A stretch of 46,752 bases of DNA from an uncultured Eubacteriales bacterium (GTDB lineage: Bacteria > Bacillota > Clostridia > Christensenellales > Aristaeellaceae): positions 1 to 46,752 of the forward strand of contig UQEF01000010.1 of NCBI GenBank assembly GCA_900540045.1. Direction: 5' to 3'. Positions 7,807 to 16,366 of the stretch are shown in pieces. The notes under the pieces were generated by a model. That model ran no database searches and was not told the origin of the DNA. It worked only from the letters and a program-made list of their open reading frames with translations. A program made the translations under genes and the position numbers. Numbering within the stretch: the stretch's first letter is position 1; each line of letters starts with the position of its first letter.

Positions 7807-8073
7807 TCACTCTCCGTCCTTGATCATGACAATCTTGTTGCCCCAGCCTTCCAGAACAGGGTTGTTTTCCACTGCGAAGCGAACCAGCAGTTCCCGCTTT
7901 TCGGTTGCCTCAACTGCGGCGCTTCCGCTCTCCGGGCTTGCTGGTTCCTGCTGATTCGATCCCTCGCTCTGGACAGATGGGGCATCCGGAGCCGCGGAAG
8001 AATCCGCACACGCCGTGAGGAGCATGCAAGAGACAAGGGCCATACTTAAAAGCAGAATCCCAGGTTTTGTCAC
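7807..8073 (-). CDS. Small lipoprotein, unknown function, possibly truncated
   Basis: 88 residues starting at a GTG at 8073, with AAGGAG 10 nt upstream. The frame is open to an ATG at 8154, but that would overlap the promoter. The N-terminus is a lipoprotein signal ending in LTAC (C22). A low-complexity Ser/Pro/Glu/Gln linker follows, then about 30 residues ending in GWGNKIVMIKDGE. The folded part is so short that the gene may be a truncated remnant of a longer lipoprotein; this is inference. It is the first gene of the minus-strand cluster, directly under the promoter at 8131-8159. Confidence 0.55.
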   Translation of the reverse strand: MTKPGILLLSMALVSCMLLTACADSSAAPDAPSVQSEGSNQQEPASPESGSAAVEATEKRELLVRFAVENNPVLEGWGNKIVMIKDGE

Positions 8074-8130
8074 GATGCTCCCTCTCCTTCTCTGCCAGAT
8101 CGTTTTCTGGATCCCTCTTTTGACAATGCC

Positions 8131-8159
8131 AGTATACGCGAAAGCAGGAAACATAGCAA
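8131..8159 (-). promoter_or_regulatory. Promoter of the minus-strand lipoprotein/DUF3737 cluster
   Basis: Read on the minus strand: TTGCTA, 17 nt, TATACT. The 11-mer CAAATACTTAT (8157-8167) overlaps the -35 box. The same 11-mer recurs at 8359-8369 beside the LysR promoter, so it may be part of the LysR binding site. Confidence 0.65.
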
Positions 8160-8272
8160 ATACTTATATTTAATATGTTTTAATAGGTATAAACTATGAA
8201 TGTTGCTTGCAGGAACGGTCCTCTGAAGACCCGCGGTATCCTTGCCAATTCAATTACCGGAGGAAATAAGCC

Positions 8273-8392
8273 ATGTCATCCTGCCCGCTTTCATTGAACA
8301 ACCTCCCTCACTGCTGCGAATGTTCCATTTTCAGTATAAGCAACGATAAAATGCATATCAAATACTTATTCATAATGCTTTTTCATAATTGA
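8273..8392 (+). CDS. Possible 39-residue Cys-containing small ORF
   Basis: An ATG with a strong GGAGG 8 nt upstream opens a 39-codon frame in the divergent intergenic region. It contains four cysteines, three of them in a CCEC cluster, and a hydrophobic C-terminal stretch. It ends inside the LysR promoter. It could be a leader or small stress peptide, or a chance ORF in AT-rich sequence. No homology is recognised. Confidence 0.25.
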   Translation: MSSCPLSLNNLPHCCECSIFSISNDKMHIKYLFIMLFHN

Positions 8393-8417
8393 TAGATATG
8401 GAATTTTACGCTATACT
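8389..8417 (+). promoter_or_regulatory. Promoter of the LysR gene
   Basis: TTGATA (8389-8394), 17 nt, TATACT (8412-8417), about 30 nt upstream of the LysR start. The 11-mer CAAATACTTAT at 8359-8369 lies just upstream. Confidence 0.75.
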
Positions 8418-8446
8418 GGAAGTGAGAACAAGGCGGGAGGTCGGCC

Positions 8447-9349
8447 ATGGAGCTTCGAATTTTACAGTATTTTCTGGCTGTCGCCAGGGAGCAGAGCATC
8501 TCGGCGGCGGCGGAGTCGCTGCATCTTTCCCAGCCCACCCTTTCCATCCAGCTCAAGGCGCTGGAGGAGGAATTGGGCAAGCAGCTGCTGATTCGGGGAA
8601 CGAAGGGGTCCCGCAAGGTGCTGCTCACCGACGAGGGAATGATCCTTCGCAAGCGGGCGGAGGAAATTCTCACGCTGGTGCAGAAGGCCAAAAGCGAGGT
8701 AAAGATGACGGATGCCTCCATTGCGGGCGACGTTTACATCGGCGCGGGCGAGACGGATATCATCCGGTATTTTGCCCGCGCGGCAAAGCGCATGAAAAAA
8801 AGCTGCCCCGACATTCGCTATCACATTTCCAGCGGAAATGCGCAGTTTGTGACGGAGCAGCTGGATAAGGGACTCATTGATTTCGGACTGATGTACGGGC
8901 CGGTTGACCGAACCAAGTATGAGGCATTGACGCTTCCCATCGGGGACCGGTTCGGCGTTTTGATGCGGCGGGATGACCCGCTCGCGCAAAAGGAATGGAT
9001 CTCGCCGGAGGAACTGCGGGACAAGCCGCTGCTCCTTTCCGTCCAGGACCGCAGCGAGGGATGGACGGTTTCATCGCAGATTCGTCAGGACGTATCCCGT
9101 CTGAACGTGGCCGCTACCTACAACCTGATCTTCAATGCCTCCCTGATGGTCGAAGAGGGGCTCGGCTATGCGGTTTGCCTGGACAAGCTCATCAATACAA
9201 GCGGAGACAGCCGGCTGTGCTTTCTCCCCCTGCGCCCGGAAATTGTCATCACTCCATCTATTGTATGGAAACGCTATCAGGTGTTCTCCAAGGCATCGGA
9301 ACGGTTCCTTCAGGAACTGACTTCCGTCATGGATTTGCCGCAAAAATGA
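8447..9349 (+). CDS. LysR-family transcriptional regulator
   Basis: A 300-residue LysR regulator of usual length. The N-terminal winged helix-turn-helix (about residues 1-60: YFLAVAREQSISAAAESL, then LSQPTLSIQ) is followed by the linker helix and a periplasmic-binding-type effector domain (~90-295). GGGAGG lies 6 nt upstream of the ATG. It is divergent from the lipoprotein/DUF3737/cyclophilin-like cluster, the classical arrangement for a LysR protein controlling its neighbours and itself. Its effector is unknown. The shared 11-mer beside both promoters is a candidate binding site. Confidence 0.92.
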   Translation: MELRILQYFLAVAREQSISAAAESLHLSQPTLSIQLKALEEELGKQLLIRGTKGSRKVLLTDEGMILRKRAEEILTLVQKAKSEVKMTDASIAGDVYIGAGETDIIRYFARAAKRMKKSCPDIRYHISSGNAQFVTEQLDKGLIDFGLMYGPVDRTKYEALTLPIGDRFGVLMRRDDPLAQKEWISPEELRDKPLLLSVQDRSEGWTVSSQIRQDVSRLNVAATYNLIFNASLMVEEGLGYAVCLDKLINTSGDSRLCFLPLRPEIVITPSIVWKRYQVFSKASERFLQELTSVMDLPQK

Positions 9350-9440
9350 TCCGCACCGTGCAGGCGGGAGGGGATCATCCCGGTGATGGCATGCGCGCGT
9401 TTTGCAAATGGAGGGGGAGAACAGATCCGGGGCTGGGTCC

Positions 9441-10796
9441 TTACTCCCCGCCGAATACCTCTTCTTCCAGAGCGGTGAGTTTCTCAGAAAGGAACGTGTC
9501 CAGCGCTGCATACAAGTCAGTATCATTCACAGCGGGGAGGCCCATCTGCCGGCAATACTCCGAGTAGGATATATCGGGAATAGGCGTCTGCACGAGCTTG
9601 TTGTACTTGGTCACTGCATCCCCGCCGGTTTGCTGTTCGTACCACAGGGAAAGGGAATTGATTGAACCAAGAATATAGTTGAAGTCATAGAAGGGAAGCT
9701 GGAACAAAGTCGTTGAGGTGATCCACTGGGACCCCAGTATCATCTGATATTCGGGTGAATAACCGGCGTCGTATCCCAGGGCCTGGCTGCTCTCCAGATA
9801 GAGGCGCGCAATGTCTCTTGGCCCAAATGCATCCGGGTTTGTGTAAACTTCAATGCTGATCATTGCATTCAGCACACTGGAATACAGCACATTCAGCGAG
9901 GTGAGCAGGTAGCGCAGCGTCAGATAGGCGCCATAGGTATCCCCGGTCCGCTCCCGGAAAAACGCCTCCATGCGGTCCGCGAGCAGAAGGGTGCCGGCAA
10001 TGGAGTGCGTTTCGTTAATCGGATAGTTGACCACTACCAGTTCGTTTTCATAGGTGTCGTGCAGGTAGTGGCCAAACTCGTGCAGCACAATGCTGGAGAA
10101 GCTCAAATCATCGAAGGATCGGATCTCCACCTCAAAGGTTCCATATCTGAAGCTGGTGCTGCCGCCTGAGAGGAGCGGCGTTGTTGTTTCCAGATGCAAG
10201 TTATCCGAATTGATCAGCGATTCCAGAAGCGGCTGATAGTCGGGACAGAGCTCGCCATATAGGGCGGCGGCCTCCTTCAGGAAATCATCCTCATCCAGAA
10301 ATTTCTGATTGTCAGGTTCGGTTGCCAGATAGGCCAGCCAGGCTAGGGGTTGCCACGATTTGCTGAAGCTTTCCACCACCGTGTCCGTTAAGGCCACAAC
10401 ATCAACATCAATGCCATATCTCTCCTCAAGGGCATAACTCATGTAATTGTCATAGCCCCAGAGAACGGCCAGCTGATTGAGCAAACGCACCTCCTGAAGG
10501 TACAGCTCTGCGATTTTATCACTATGCGCCAGGGAGGCCTCCATCAGCTTATCAAAAAAAGGATAGTAATCGTCGGTCTGCTTGAGATGTTCGTTGGCGT
10601 ATTGAGTGCCATCCGAGACATGATAGGTTTCACCATCGTAGACAAACGTTGGATCCTGCTGCTGCAGCTCCGCGATTTGCGCTACCAGCGCATCCACCTG
10701 TTCCTGGAGGGCCTGCTCGGATGTGCCCTGCGCGAAGCCGGGAAGCAGCGCAAGGACAGCCGCCAGAAGAAGGGAAAGAATTCGGTGCGTTCTCAT
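9441..10796 (-). CDS. Secreted M3-like metallopeptidase
   Basis: 451 residues. A signal peptide (about 1-23, ending in FAQG, no lipobox) precedes a helical N-terminal region. The zinc-binding HEFGH motif is at residues 239-243, with E262 in PINETHS a likely third ligand. The overall pattern resembles oligoendopeptidase F/M3 peptidases, but the protein is shorter (M3 enzymes are usually ~560-600) and exported. The loop between HEFGH and the third Glu is about five residues shorter than usual. The start at 10796 has AAAGGCGG 6 nt away. It may degrade peptides outside the membrane to feed uptake; the neighbouring secreted reductase and aspartase give no direct link. Confidence 0.75.
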   Translation of the reverse strand: MRTHRILSLLLAAVLALLPGFAQGTSEQALQEQVDALVAQIAELQQQDPTFVYDGETYHVSDGTQYANEHLKQTDDYYPFFDKLMEASLAHSDKIAELYLQEVRLLNQLAVLWGYDNYMSYALEERYGIDVDVVALTDTVVESFSKSWQPLAWLAYLATEPDNQKFLDEDDFLKEAAALYGELCPDYQPLLESLINSDNLHLETTTPLLSGGSTSFRYGTFEVEIRSFDDLSFSSIVLHEFGHYLHDTYENELVVVNYPINETHSIAGTLLLADRMEAFFRERTGDTYGAYLTLRYLLTSLNVLYSSVLNAMISIEVYTNPDAFGPRDIARLYLESSQALGYDAGYSPEYQMILGSQWITSTTLFQLPFYDFNYILGSINSLSLWYEQQTGGDAVTKYNKLVQTPIPDISYSEYCRQMGLPAVNDTDLYAALDTFLSEKLTALEEEVFGGE

Positions 10797-11017
10797 CGAA
10801 AACCGCCTTTCTGAAGCACGGGAGAAGATCAAAAGCGTGCTGACCTAAGAATTATACAACATTTCAAGAAAAATGTCATGGCTCTTGTTTGCCGGGCTGC
10901 CCGATGGCTCCGAATACCATCTGGCTCAACGACGCATATCAGGGGGCGAAGCACACCGGGGAGAACGTGTGAAGGAGGCAAAACCCATCCCGCCGCCGGC
11001 CAGATCACGGCTTATGC

Positions 11018-11068
11018 GCAAAACAAAAGGGGAGCCGCAACCCCGCTTTACGCGGATTGCAGCTCCCC
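11018..11068 (-). terminator. Intrinsic terminator of the flavoprotein reductase gene
   Basis: On the minus strand a long stem (GGGGAGC / GCTCCCC outer, with an inner GCAATCCGC / GCGGGGTTGC pairing) is followed by TTTTGTTTT, 26 nt after the stop codon. Confidence 0.85.
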
Positions 11069-11093
11069 GGGTATCTTCTGTCGTCAGAAAGCC

Positions 11094-13610
11094 TTATTCG
11101 GCATCAGCCGCAACGGCATTGGCCGCCGTCCTGCCGGAAACGAAGATTTCAACAATCGCGTTGCCGCCCAGACGGTTGCCGCCATGGATGCCGCCGGTCA
11201 CCTCGCCCGCAGCGTACAGGCCGGGGATGATGTTTCCTTCGGTATCCAGCACGTGGCGCTCGGTATCCACCTCAACACCGCCCATGGTATGATGCGTGGA
11301 GGGGGCCATCAGACGGATACGCAGCGTGGTGTTTTCCAGATCGTAGGTATCCACGTTGTAGCTGCCGTCTTCGTTCTTTTCCACATCGCCGATGGTGCGG
11401 GAAGCGATCGACTTGCCCACATCCTCAAACTCGCCCTGGCCCATCACAGCCATGTCGTAGTTGCGGATGGTCTCCAGCACCACGTCGGGATCGGCCGTCA
11501 CGCCAAGCTCTGCAAACAGGTCGCCCAGCTCGGTGGCCTTGCGGGTGTAGTAGCGGCCGTCGAAGTCACCTTCTTCAAGCTGGATCGGGCCGGGGATGGG
11601 CTCGGTCACGTTGTAGATTTCAATGAATACGCCCTTGGTGCCGTTGACTTCCATGCCGTTCTCAAACTCGGCCAGGGACAGCACGTCGCGCTCGGAACCC
11701 TCGTCCACGAAGCGCTTGCCCGTGGTGGGGTTGATGTACACGGCGTAGTTGCCGCCGCCGAAGGCCAGGTTGCCGTTGTCCACCCAGGAAATCGGCATCA
11801 GCTGGGTGAAGCCCATGCCCGTGGTAGCCGCGCCCACTTCGACAGCCATATCAATGCCGCTGCCGGTGAGGGAGGAGCGGTTGGTGGTCTTGGTGGCCTC
11901 GGTCAGGTATTCGCTGGACCAGTAGACGTTGGTGTCGAGCACCATGTCGATGTTGGCAGCATAGCCGCCGGTCGCAAGAATCACGCCTTTGTTGGCATAG
12001 GCGGTGACAGGCGTGCCGTCATAGCGGGTTGCCTTGACGCCGATCACGCGGCCGGTGTCGTCGGTGATGAGGCTCTCGGCCGTGGTGCGCAGCATGATCT
12101 CGTTGGCCTCGTTGGCGGAGAGGAACTCGTTCATGGGAGCCACGAAGTAGGTGCCCCAGCGGCCGGCATAGCTTTCGGTCTCGCCGTCGCCGTCGGTATC
12201 GACATCGGCGCCGATGAACTCGTTTTCACGATACCAAAGCGCACCGATCAGGGTGGGCTGGGTATCCTCCACGAAGGTGGAGCCCATTTCCTCCAGCCAG
12301 GGCTTGAGCTCCTGACCGTCCTGGATGAACTGGGTGACCAGGTCGATATCGCCATAGATCCATTCGCTGCCGTCCGCGCTCTGGCGCAGGCCGCCGTAAT
12401 AGGTCTGGAAGATATGCAGGTTCAGCGTGGAGAAGAGCGTGAGCTGGTTTTCCGGAACGCCCGCGTCCAGCTGCGGCTGCGCCCAGTCCAGATAGGCCTG
12501 AATCTCGCTTTTCAGCTCCTTGAGGACGGGCAGGTAATCGGCATGAACGCCATGCTTGGAAAGCTCCTTCATGTCGCCGGCCACATACTCATGATCCTTG
12601 TAGTAATCCGCATCGAATTCTTCTTCGTTCCAGTCCAGAATGACCTTCAGCTCGTCGATGCAGCCCTGGACGGACTTGACCTTGTTGTAGGTGTTGCCGT
12701 CAAAGCCCACGCCGGTGGTCGCGTCGGGATCTTCGGGGTCCCACACCAGGTAGGGCATCACGCTCTGATACTGGCCGCCGGAGACCAGCGTGTTGCCGCC
12801 GACCTCGGCATTGGTTTCAATGACCAGCACGGTGTCGCCGTTCTGCGCAGCCTGAGCGGCCGCGGCGATGCCGGCGCCGCCAGCGCCCACGACAACCACA
12901 TCATAGGTTCCCTCGATGGGGTCCTGCGCTTCATAGGAGAAGGGCTTGGCTCCCGCCTGCAGCGCCGCCACATCGCAGCCGGCCTGCTCCGCTGCCGCGT
13001 TGACGGCATTAAAGACCGCACGGCTGGTAAACGTCGCGCCGGAGACGCTGTCCACACCGGTGGAGGTGTATTCGATGATCTGGGGGAACAGAATCTCGTA
13101 GGCAACATCGCCCACATGCTCTGTCTCCGCAGAGGAGACGACCTCGATCGACTCGATGGCGTCCTCCGTGAAGGTGACGCTCAGCACCACGTCGCCGTTG
13201 TAACCGGCGGCAGTGCCCTCATAGGTACCCGGCGTGAAGGCGATCTGCGCCGCCTCCTGCGCCTCACCCCTGGCCTGAGCAAGGGCGCTGCTTACAGCGG
13301 CCTTGACGGCGTCGCTGGTGATGGTCGCGCCGGTCATGCCGTCCACGCCCTCGGCGTCGGCCTGTCCCACATACGCCGCGCTCATCTGCTCGATGGCCGC
13401 GCCGCCCAGCGCCGGGGTTTCACCCTCGCCGGTGATTTCAATCGCGGTGATCGCTTCTTCGTCCACGGTCAGCTTAACGCTTACAGTGCCGCCGAAGCCC
13501 TGCGCGGAGGCCTCGTAGTCGCCAGGAGTAAACGTTGCAGCGCCAGCAGTGAACGCCGTGCTCAGCAGCATGACCGCAAGCACGATGCCCGTCCATTTCC
13601 TGATGTTCAT
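11094..13610 (-). CDS. Secreted FAD-dependent reductase with two FMN-binding domains (fumarate reductase/urocanate reductase superfamily)
   Basis: An 838-residue extracytoplasmic flavoprotein. Signal peptide 1-24, then two FMN_bind domains with covalent flavinylation motifs DGMTGAT (T96) and DSVSGAT (T193), then a flavocytochrome-c-type FAD domain starting with VGAGGAG at 241-247. The C-terminus has HHTMGG and GGNRLGGNA. Relatives accept electrons through the FMN domains and reduce unsaturated acids such as fumarate or urocanate as respiratory acceptors. The general-acid Arg appears kept (SERD, R641). However, the fumarate-contacting Q-x-H-P motif reads Q603-L-M605-P, and the usual Thr-Glu pair after it is not seen, so fumarate may not be the substrate. 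AGGAGG precedes the ATG. The ApbE flavin transferase is not in the window. The aspartase gene is upstream on the same strand. Confidence 0.9.
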   Translation of the reverse strand: MNIRKWTGIVLAVMLLSTAFTAGAATFTPGDYEASAQGFGGTVSVKLTVDEEAITAIEITGEGETPALGGAAIEQMSAAYVGQADAEGVDGMTGATITSDAVKAAVSSALAQARGEAQEAAQIAFTPGTYEGTAAGYNGDVVLSVTFTEDAIESIEVVSSAETEHVGDVAYEILFPQIIEYTSTGVDSVSGATFTSRAVFNAVNAAAEQAGCDVAALQAGAKPFSYEAQDPIEGTYDVVVVGAGGAGIAAAAQAAQNGDTVLVIETNAEVGGNTLVSGGQYQSVMPYLVWDPEDPDATTGVGFDGNTYNKVKSVQGCIDELKVILDWNEEEFDADYYKDHEYVAGDMKELSKHGVHADYLPVLKELKSEIQAYLDWAQPQLDAGVPENQLTLFSTLNLHIFQTYYGGLRQSADGSEWIYGDIDLVTQFIQDGQELKPWLEEMGSTFVEDTQPTLIGALWYRENEFIGADVDTDGDGETESYAGRWGTYFVAPMNEFLSANEANEIMLRTTAESLITDDTGRVIGVKATRYDGTPVTAYANKGVILATGGYAANIDMVLDTNVYWSSEYLTEATKTTNRSSLTGSGIDMAVEVGAATTGMGFTQLMPISWVDNGNLAFGGGNYAVYINPTTGKRFVDEGSERDVLSLAEFENGMEVNGTKGVFIEIYNVTEPIPGPIQLEEGDFDGRYYTRKATELGDLFAELGVTADPDVVLETIRNYDMAVMGQGEFEDVGKSIASRTIGDVEKNEDGSYNVDTYDLENTTLRIRLMAPSTHHTMGGVEVDTERHVLDTEGNIIPGLYAAGEVTGGIHGGNRLGGNAIVEIFVSGRTAANAVAADAE

Positions 13611-13883
13611 CCTCTTTTCCCTCCTGTTATAGCGTCGGATGGATCAAATACCATATTTACTATAACCATCAATTATATGGATGTCAAGAAGCTTTTGCCA
13701 ATTCAGGAATGCCGCGACAGGGCATGTATCGCACAAACGAAAGGACGAACGCAACCTGCCGGTGATAAAGAAGGAAGGGCCGGCAGGGACAGGACGCGAA
13801 GGCGGCCTGTCCTTGCGCTTCCCGGAGACGGCGGCAAGGCCGCACCCAAGACGCAGGGCCGCACGGATACGCTTAAGAGGAAC

Positions 13884-15269
13884 TCATGAGCGGATTTCCG
13901 TCATAACAACGGGATCAAGCAGCGTATCCAGCTCGCTTTCCGTCAAAAGCCCCCGGCTGTGCGCCAGCTCGCGCACGCTCTTTTCGGAGCACAACGCCTC
14001 ACGGGCCAGCGAGCACGCGGCGTTGTAGCCGATTTTGGGGCACAGGGCGGTCGCAAGCCCGGCGGAACGGGAGACCTCCTGGCGGCAGACGTTTTCGTTG
14101 ACCTGAATGCCGCGGATGCAGTGAGCCGTGAGCGTCTGAAGCCCTCCGCTGAACATGGTGATGCCCTGATAAAGGCTGTCAAAAATCACGGGTTCAAAGG
14201 CATTCAACTCCAGCTGGCCGCCCTCTACCGCCAGCGTGACCGTCATGTCGTAGCCCACGAGACGGAAGGCGATCTGGTTGACCACCTCCGGGATGACCGG
14301 ATTGACCTTGCCAGGCATGATGGAGGACCCGTTCTGCCGGGCGGGCAGACTGATTTCGCCCAGTCCGTCCCTCGGGCCGGAGGACATAAGCCGCAAGTCG
14401 TTGCAGATCTTGGACAGGCTTGTTGCACAGCCTTTCAGGGCGGCAGAGAGCGCCAGGTAACAATCCGCGTTCTGCGTGGCATCAATGAGATCATGGCTTT
14501 GGGTGAAGGGAATGCCGGTCAGCTCCGCCAGCAGCGGAACCACCCGTCCGATATAGGTTGCGTTGGCGTTGATGCCCGTGCCCACGGCTGTGCCGCCAAG
14601 GTTGAGAACCAGCATCTCCTGACGCCCGCGGGCCAGCCGCTCGCGCTCCCTGCGCATGACCGAGGCATACGCCGCAAATTCCTGCCCAAGCCGGATGGGC
14701 ACCGCATCCTGCAGCTGCGTGCGTCCCATTTTCACCACGCCGTCAAACGCCTTGGCGCGTTCGGAGAGGGCCCCGATCAACACGTCCAGCCCGTCCAGCA
14801 GGCTTTCGCAGGCCCGAAACAGCGTCATTTTGACGCAGGTGGGGTAGATGTCGTTGGTGGACTGTCCGCAGTTGACATGGTCGTTGGGATGCACGAGCGA
14901 ATAATCGCCTTTTTTACCGCCCAAAAGCTCGATGGCGCGGTTGGCGATTACCTCGTTGGCATTCATATTGGTGGAAGTGCCCGCGCCCCCCTGGATGGGG
15001 TCGACGATGAACTGGTCATGCAGCTTCCCGGCGATCAGATCGTCACAGGCGCGTTCTATCGCATCCGCTATGCGCCCGGGCAACACACCGGCCATGCGGT
15101 TGGCTCGCGCACACGCCTTCTTGATCCATGCCATGCTCTCGATCATGGCACCGGGCAGACGCTGGTTGGTGATCGGAAAATTTTCCGCGGCCCGCAACGA
15201 ATGAATCCCGTAGTACGCCTCCTGGTCGATTTGTTTTTCGCCTACCAGATCGTGCTCCGTTCTATACAT
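13884..15269 (-). CDS. aspA: Aspartate ammonia-lyase
   Basis: A 461-residue cytoplasmic enzyme that converts L-aspartate to fumarate and ammonia. Family signatures are clear: GAGTSTNMN, VHPNDHVNCGQSTND and the catalytic loop GSSIMPGKVNP. Length is normal for the aspartase/fumarase superfamily; the NMNANEVIANRA segment and the substrate loop favour aspartase over fumarase. It has its own promoter (15310-15338) beneath a LysR-type operator and is divergent from a LysR regulator. The gene for a secreted fumarate-reductase-type enzyme lies 270 nt downstream on the same strand, suggesting aspartate-derived fumarate as an electron acceptor; the altered pocket of that enzyme weakens this. Confidence 0.93.
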   Translation of the reverse strand: MYRTEHDLVGEKQIDQEAYYGIHSLRAAENFPITNQRLPGAMIESMAWIKKACARANRMAGVLPGRIADAIERACDDLIAGKLHDQFIVDPIQGGAGTSTNMNANEVIANRAIELLGGKKGDYSLVHPNDHVNCGQSTNDIYPTCVKMTLFRACESLLDGLDVLIGALSERAKAFDGVVKMGRTQLQDAVPIRLGQEFAAYASVMRRERERLARGRQEMLVLNLGGTAVGTGINANATYIGRVVPLLAELTGIPFTQSHDLIDATQNADCYLALSAALKGCATSLSKICNDLRLMSSGPRDGLGEISLPARQNGSSIMPGKVNPVIPEVVNQIAFRLVGYDMTVTLAVEGGQLELNAFEPVIFDSLYQGITMFSGGLQTLTAHCIRGIQVNENVCRQEVSRSAGLATALCPKIGYNAACSLAREALCSEKSVRELAHSRGLLTESELDTLLDPVVMTEIRS

Positions 15270-15309
15270 AGCCGCATCATAGCTCCTTCCTTATCCTTGG
15301 CTTGCTTTC

Positions 15310-15345
15310 AGTATAGCGATTTGGTATACTATTTTCAAATACCAA
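15310..15345. promoter_or_regulatory. aspA promoter with LysR-type operator
   Basis: On the minus strand: TTGAAA (15338-15333), 17 nt, TATACT (15315-15310). An inverted repeat TTGGTAT (15321-15327) / ATACCAA (15339-15345) with an 11-nt spacer covers the spacer and -35 box. It fits the T-N11-A form of LysR sites. A second small inverted repeat (ATAGG / CCTAT, 15362-15377) lies next to the LysR start. Confidence 0.7.
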
Positions 15346-15391
15346 TTCTACAAACTAACTTATAGGTAAATGCCTATGACTGGAGGAAACC

Positions 15392-16366
15392 ATGACCCTG
15401 TTACATGAGATGGCCTATGTGTATGAGGTTTACCGGCAGCGCAGCTTCACCAGGGCAGCACAGGCGCTCTATATTTCCCAGCCCTCCCTGAGTCAGATGA
15501 TCCGCAAGGCCGAGGGACGAATCGGCACGACGATCTTTGACCGCAGCACCTCGCCCATCGGGCTTACGGAGGCGGGGAGAGCCTACATCCGCGCGGCGGA
15601 GCAGGTGCTGCAAATCGAATCGGATCTGCGCCGGTATCTGGATGACGCGGAAAGGTGCATCACGGGCGTATTGACGCTGGGCGGTGCGATGCTGTTTACT
15701 TCTTATGTGTTGCCCCCGCTGCTGAGCGCCTTTTCCGAACGCTATCCCGGTGTGGAGCTGCGCCTGCACGAAGCGCCCACAGCCCGCCTGAAGGAGCAGC
15801 TGCAGGAGGGGACGCTGGACTTTGCCGTAGACAACAGCGCCTTTGACCCGGCAGTGTACGAGGCGAGGCTTTTCAAACGCGAACAGGTGATTCTGGCTGT
15901 ACCGCGCGCCTTTGCGGTCAACGAAGCGGCGGCGCGTTTCCGCCTTTCCGCCGCCGATCTGCTTCGGGAGGAAACGCCGCGCGCGCCGCTTTCCCTTTTT
16001 CAAGACACCCCATTTTTGATGCTCAAGGAGGGGAATGACACCCGCGAGCGGGCCGAGCGCCTGTGCGCCCGGGCGGGTTTTTCCCCGAAAATCCGGCTTC
16101 AGCTGGACCAGCAGCTCGCAGCCTATACCCTCGCGGGCTACGGATTGGGCGCGGCCTTTATCAGCGATACGCTGGCCGTGAGCGCTCCGCCGGACGAGCG
16201 GCTGTACTTCTACCGCATCGACAGCCCGGACGTGGAGCGCAGCATCAGCCTGTTTTATAAGCGCACACGTGTATTCAGCGCCCCCATGCGCGCATTTCTG
16301 GACCTGCTGCCCGCAGGGGGAAGCACCCCGGATGAAGCCCCTTTTCCCGTTGATCACAAGCGTTGA
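15392..16366 (+). CDS. LysR-family transcriptional regulator, divergent from aspA
   Basis: A 324-residue LysR regulator. The N-terminal HTH reads YEVYRQRSFTRAAQAL then ISQPSLSQMI, followed by a linker helix and an effector-binding domain of two Rossmann-like lobes. GGAGG lies 5 nt before the ATG. It sits back to back with aspA over an intergenic region containing two inverted repeats, so regulation of aspA (and perhaps the downstream reductase) is likely. The C-terminal ~20 residues past the family end are Pro-rich. The effector is unknown. Confidence 0.92.
   Translation: MTLLHEMAYVYEVYRQRSFTRAAQALYISQPSLSQMIRKAEGRIGTTIFDRSTSPIGLTEAGRAYIRAAEQVLQIESDLRRYLDDAERCITGVLTLGGAMLFTSYVLPPLLSAFSERYPGVELRLHEAPTARLKEQLQEGTLDFAVDNSAFDPAVYEARLFKREQVILAVPRAFAVNEAAARFRLSAADLLREETPRAPLSLFQDTPFLMLKEGNDTRERAERLCARAGFSPKIRLQLDQQLAAYTLAGYGLGAAFISDTLAVSAPPDERLYFYRIDSPDVERSISLFYKRTRVFSAPMRAFLDLLPAGGSTPDEAPFPVDHKR

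Noticed and set aside
13787..13812. Terminator after aspA (GGACAGG / CCTGTCC hairpin)
   Set aside because: No T tract follows on the minus strand, so read-through into the reductase gene cannot be excluded and I do not annotate it.
10878..13889. Open frame of about 1000 codons on the plus strand over the flavoprotein reductase
   Set aside because: It is an antisense shadow of the GC-rich, codon-biased reductase gene. Its composition is His/Gly/Ala/Val-rich, and it has no ribosome binding site or domain.
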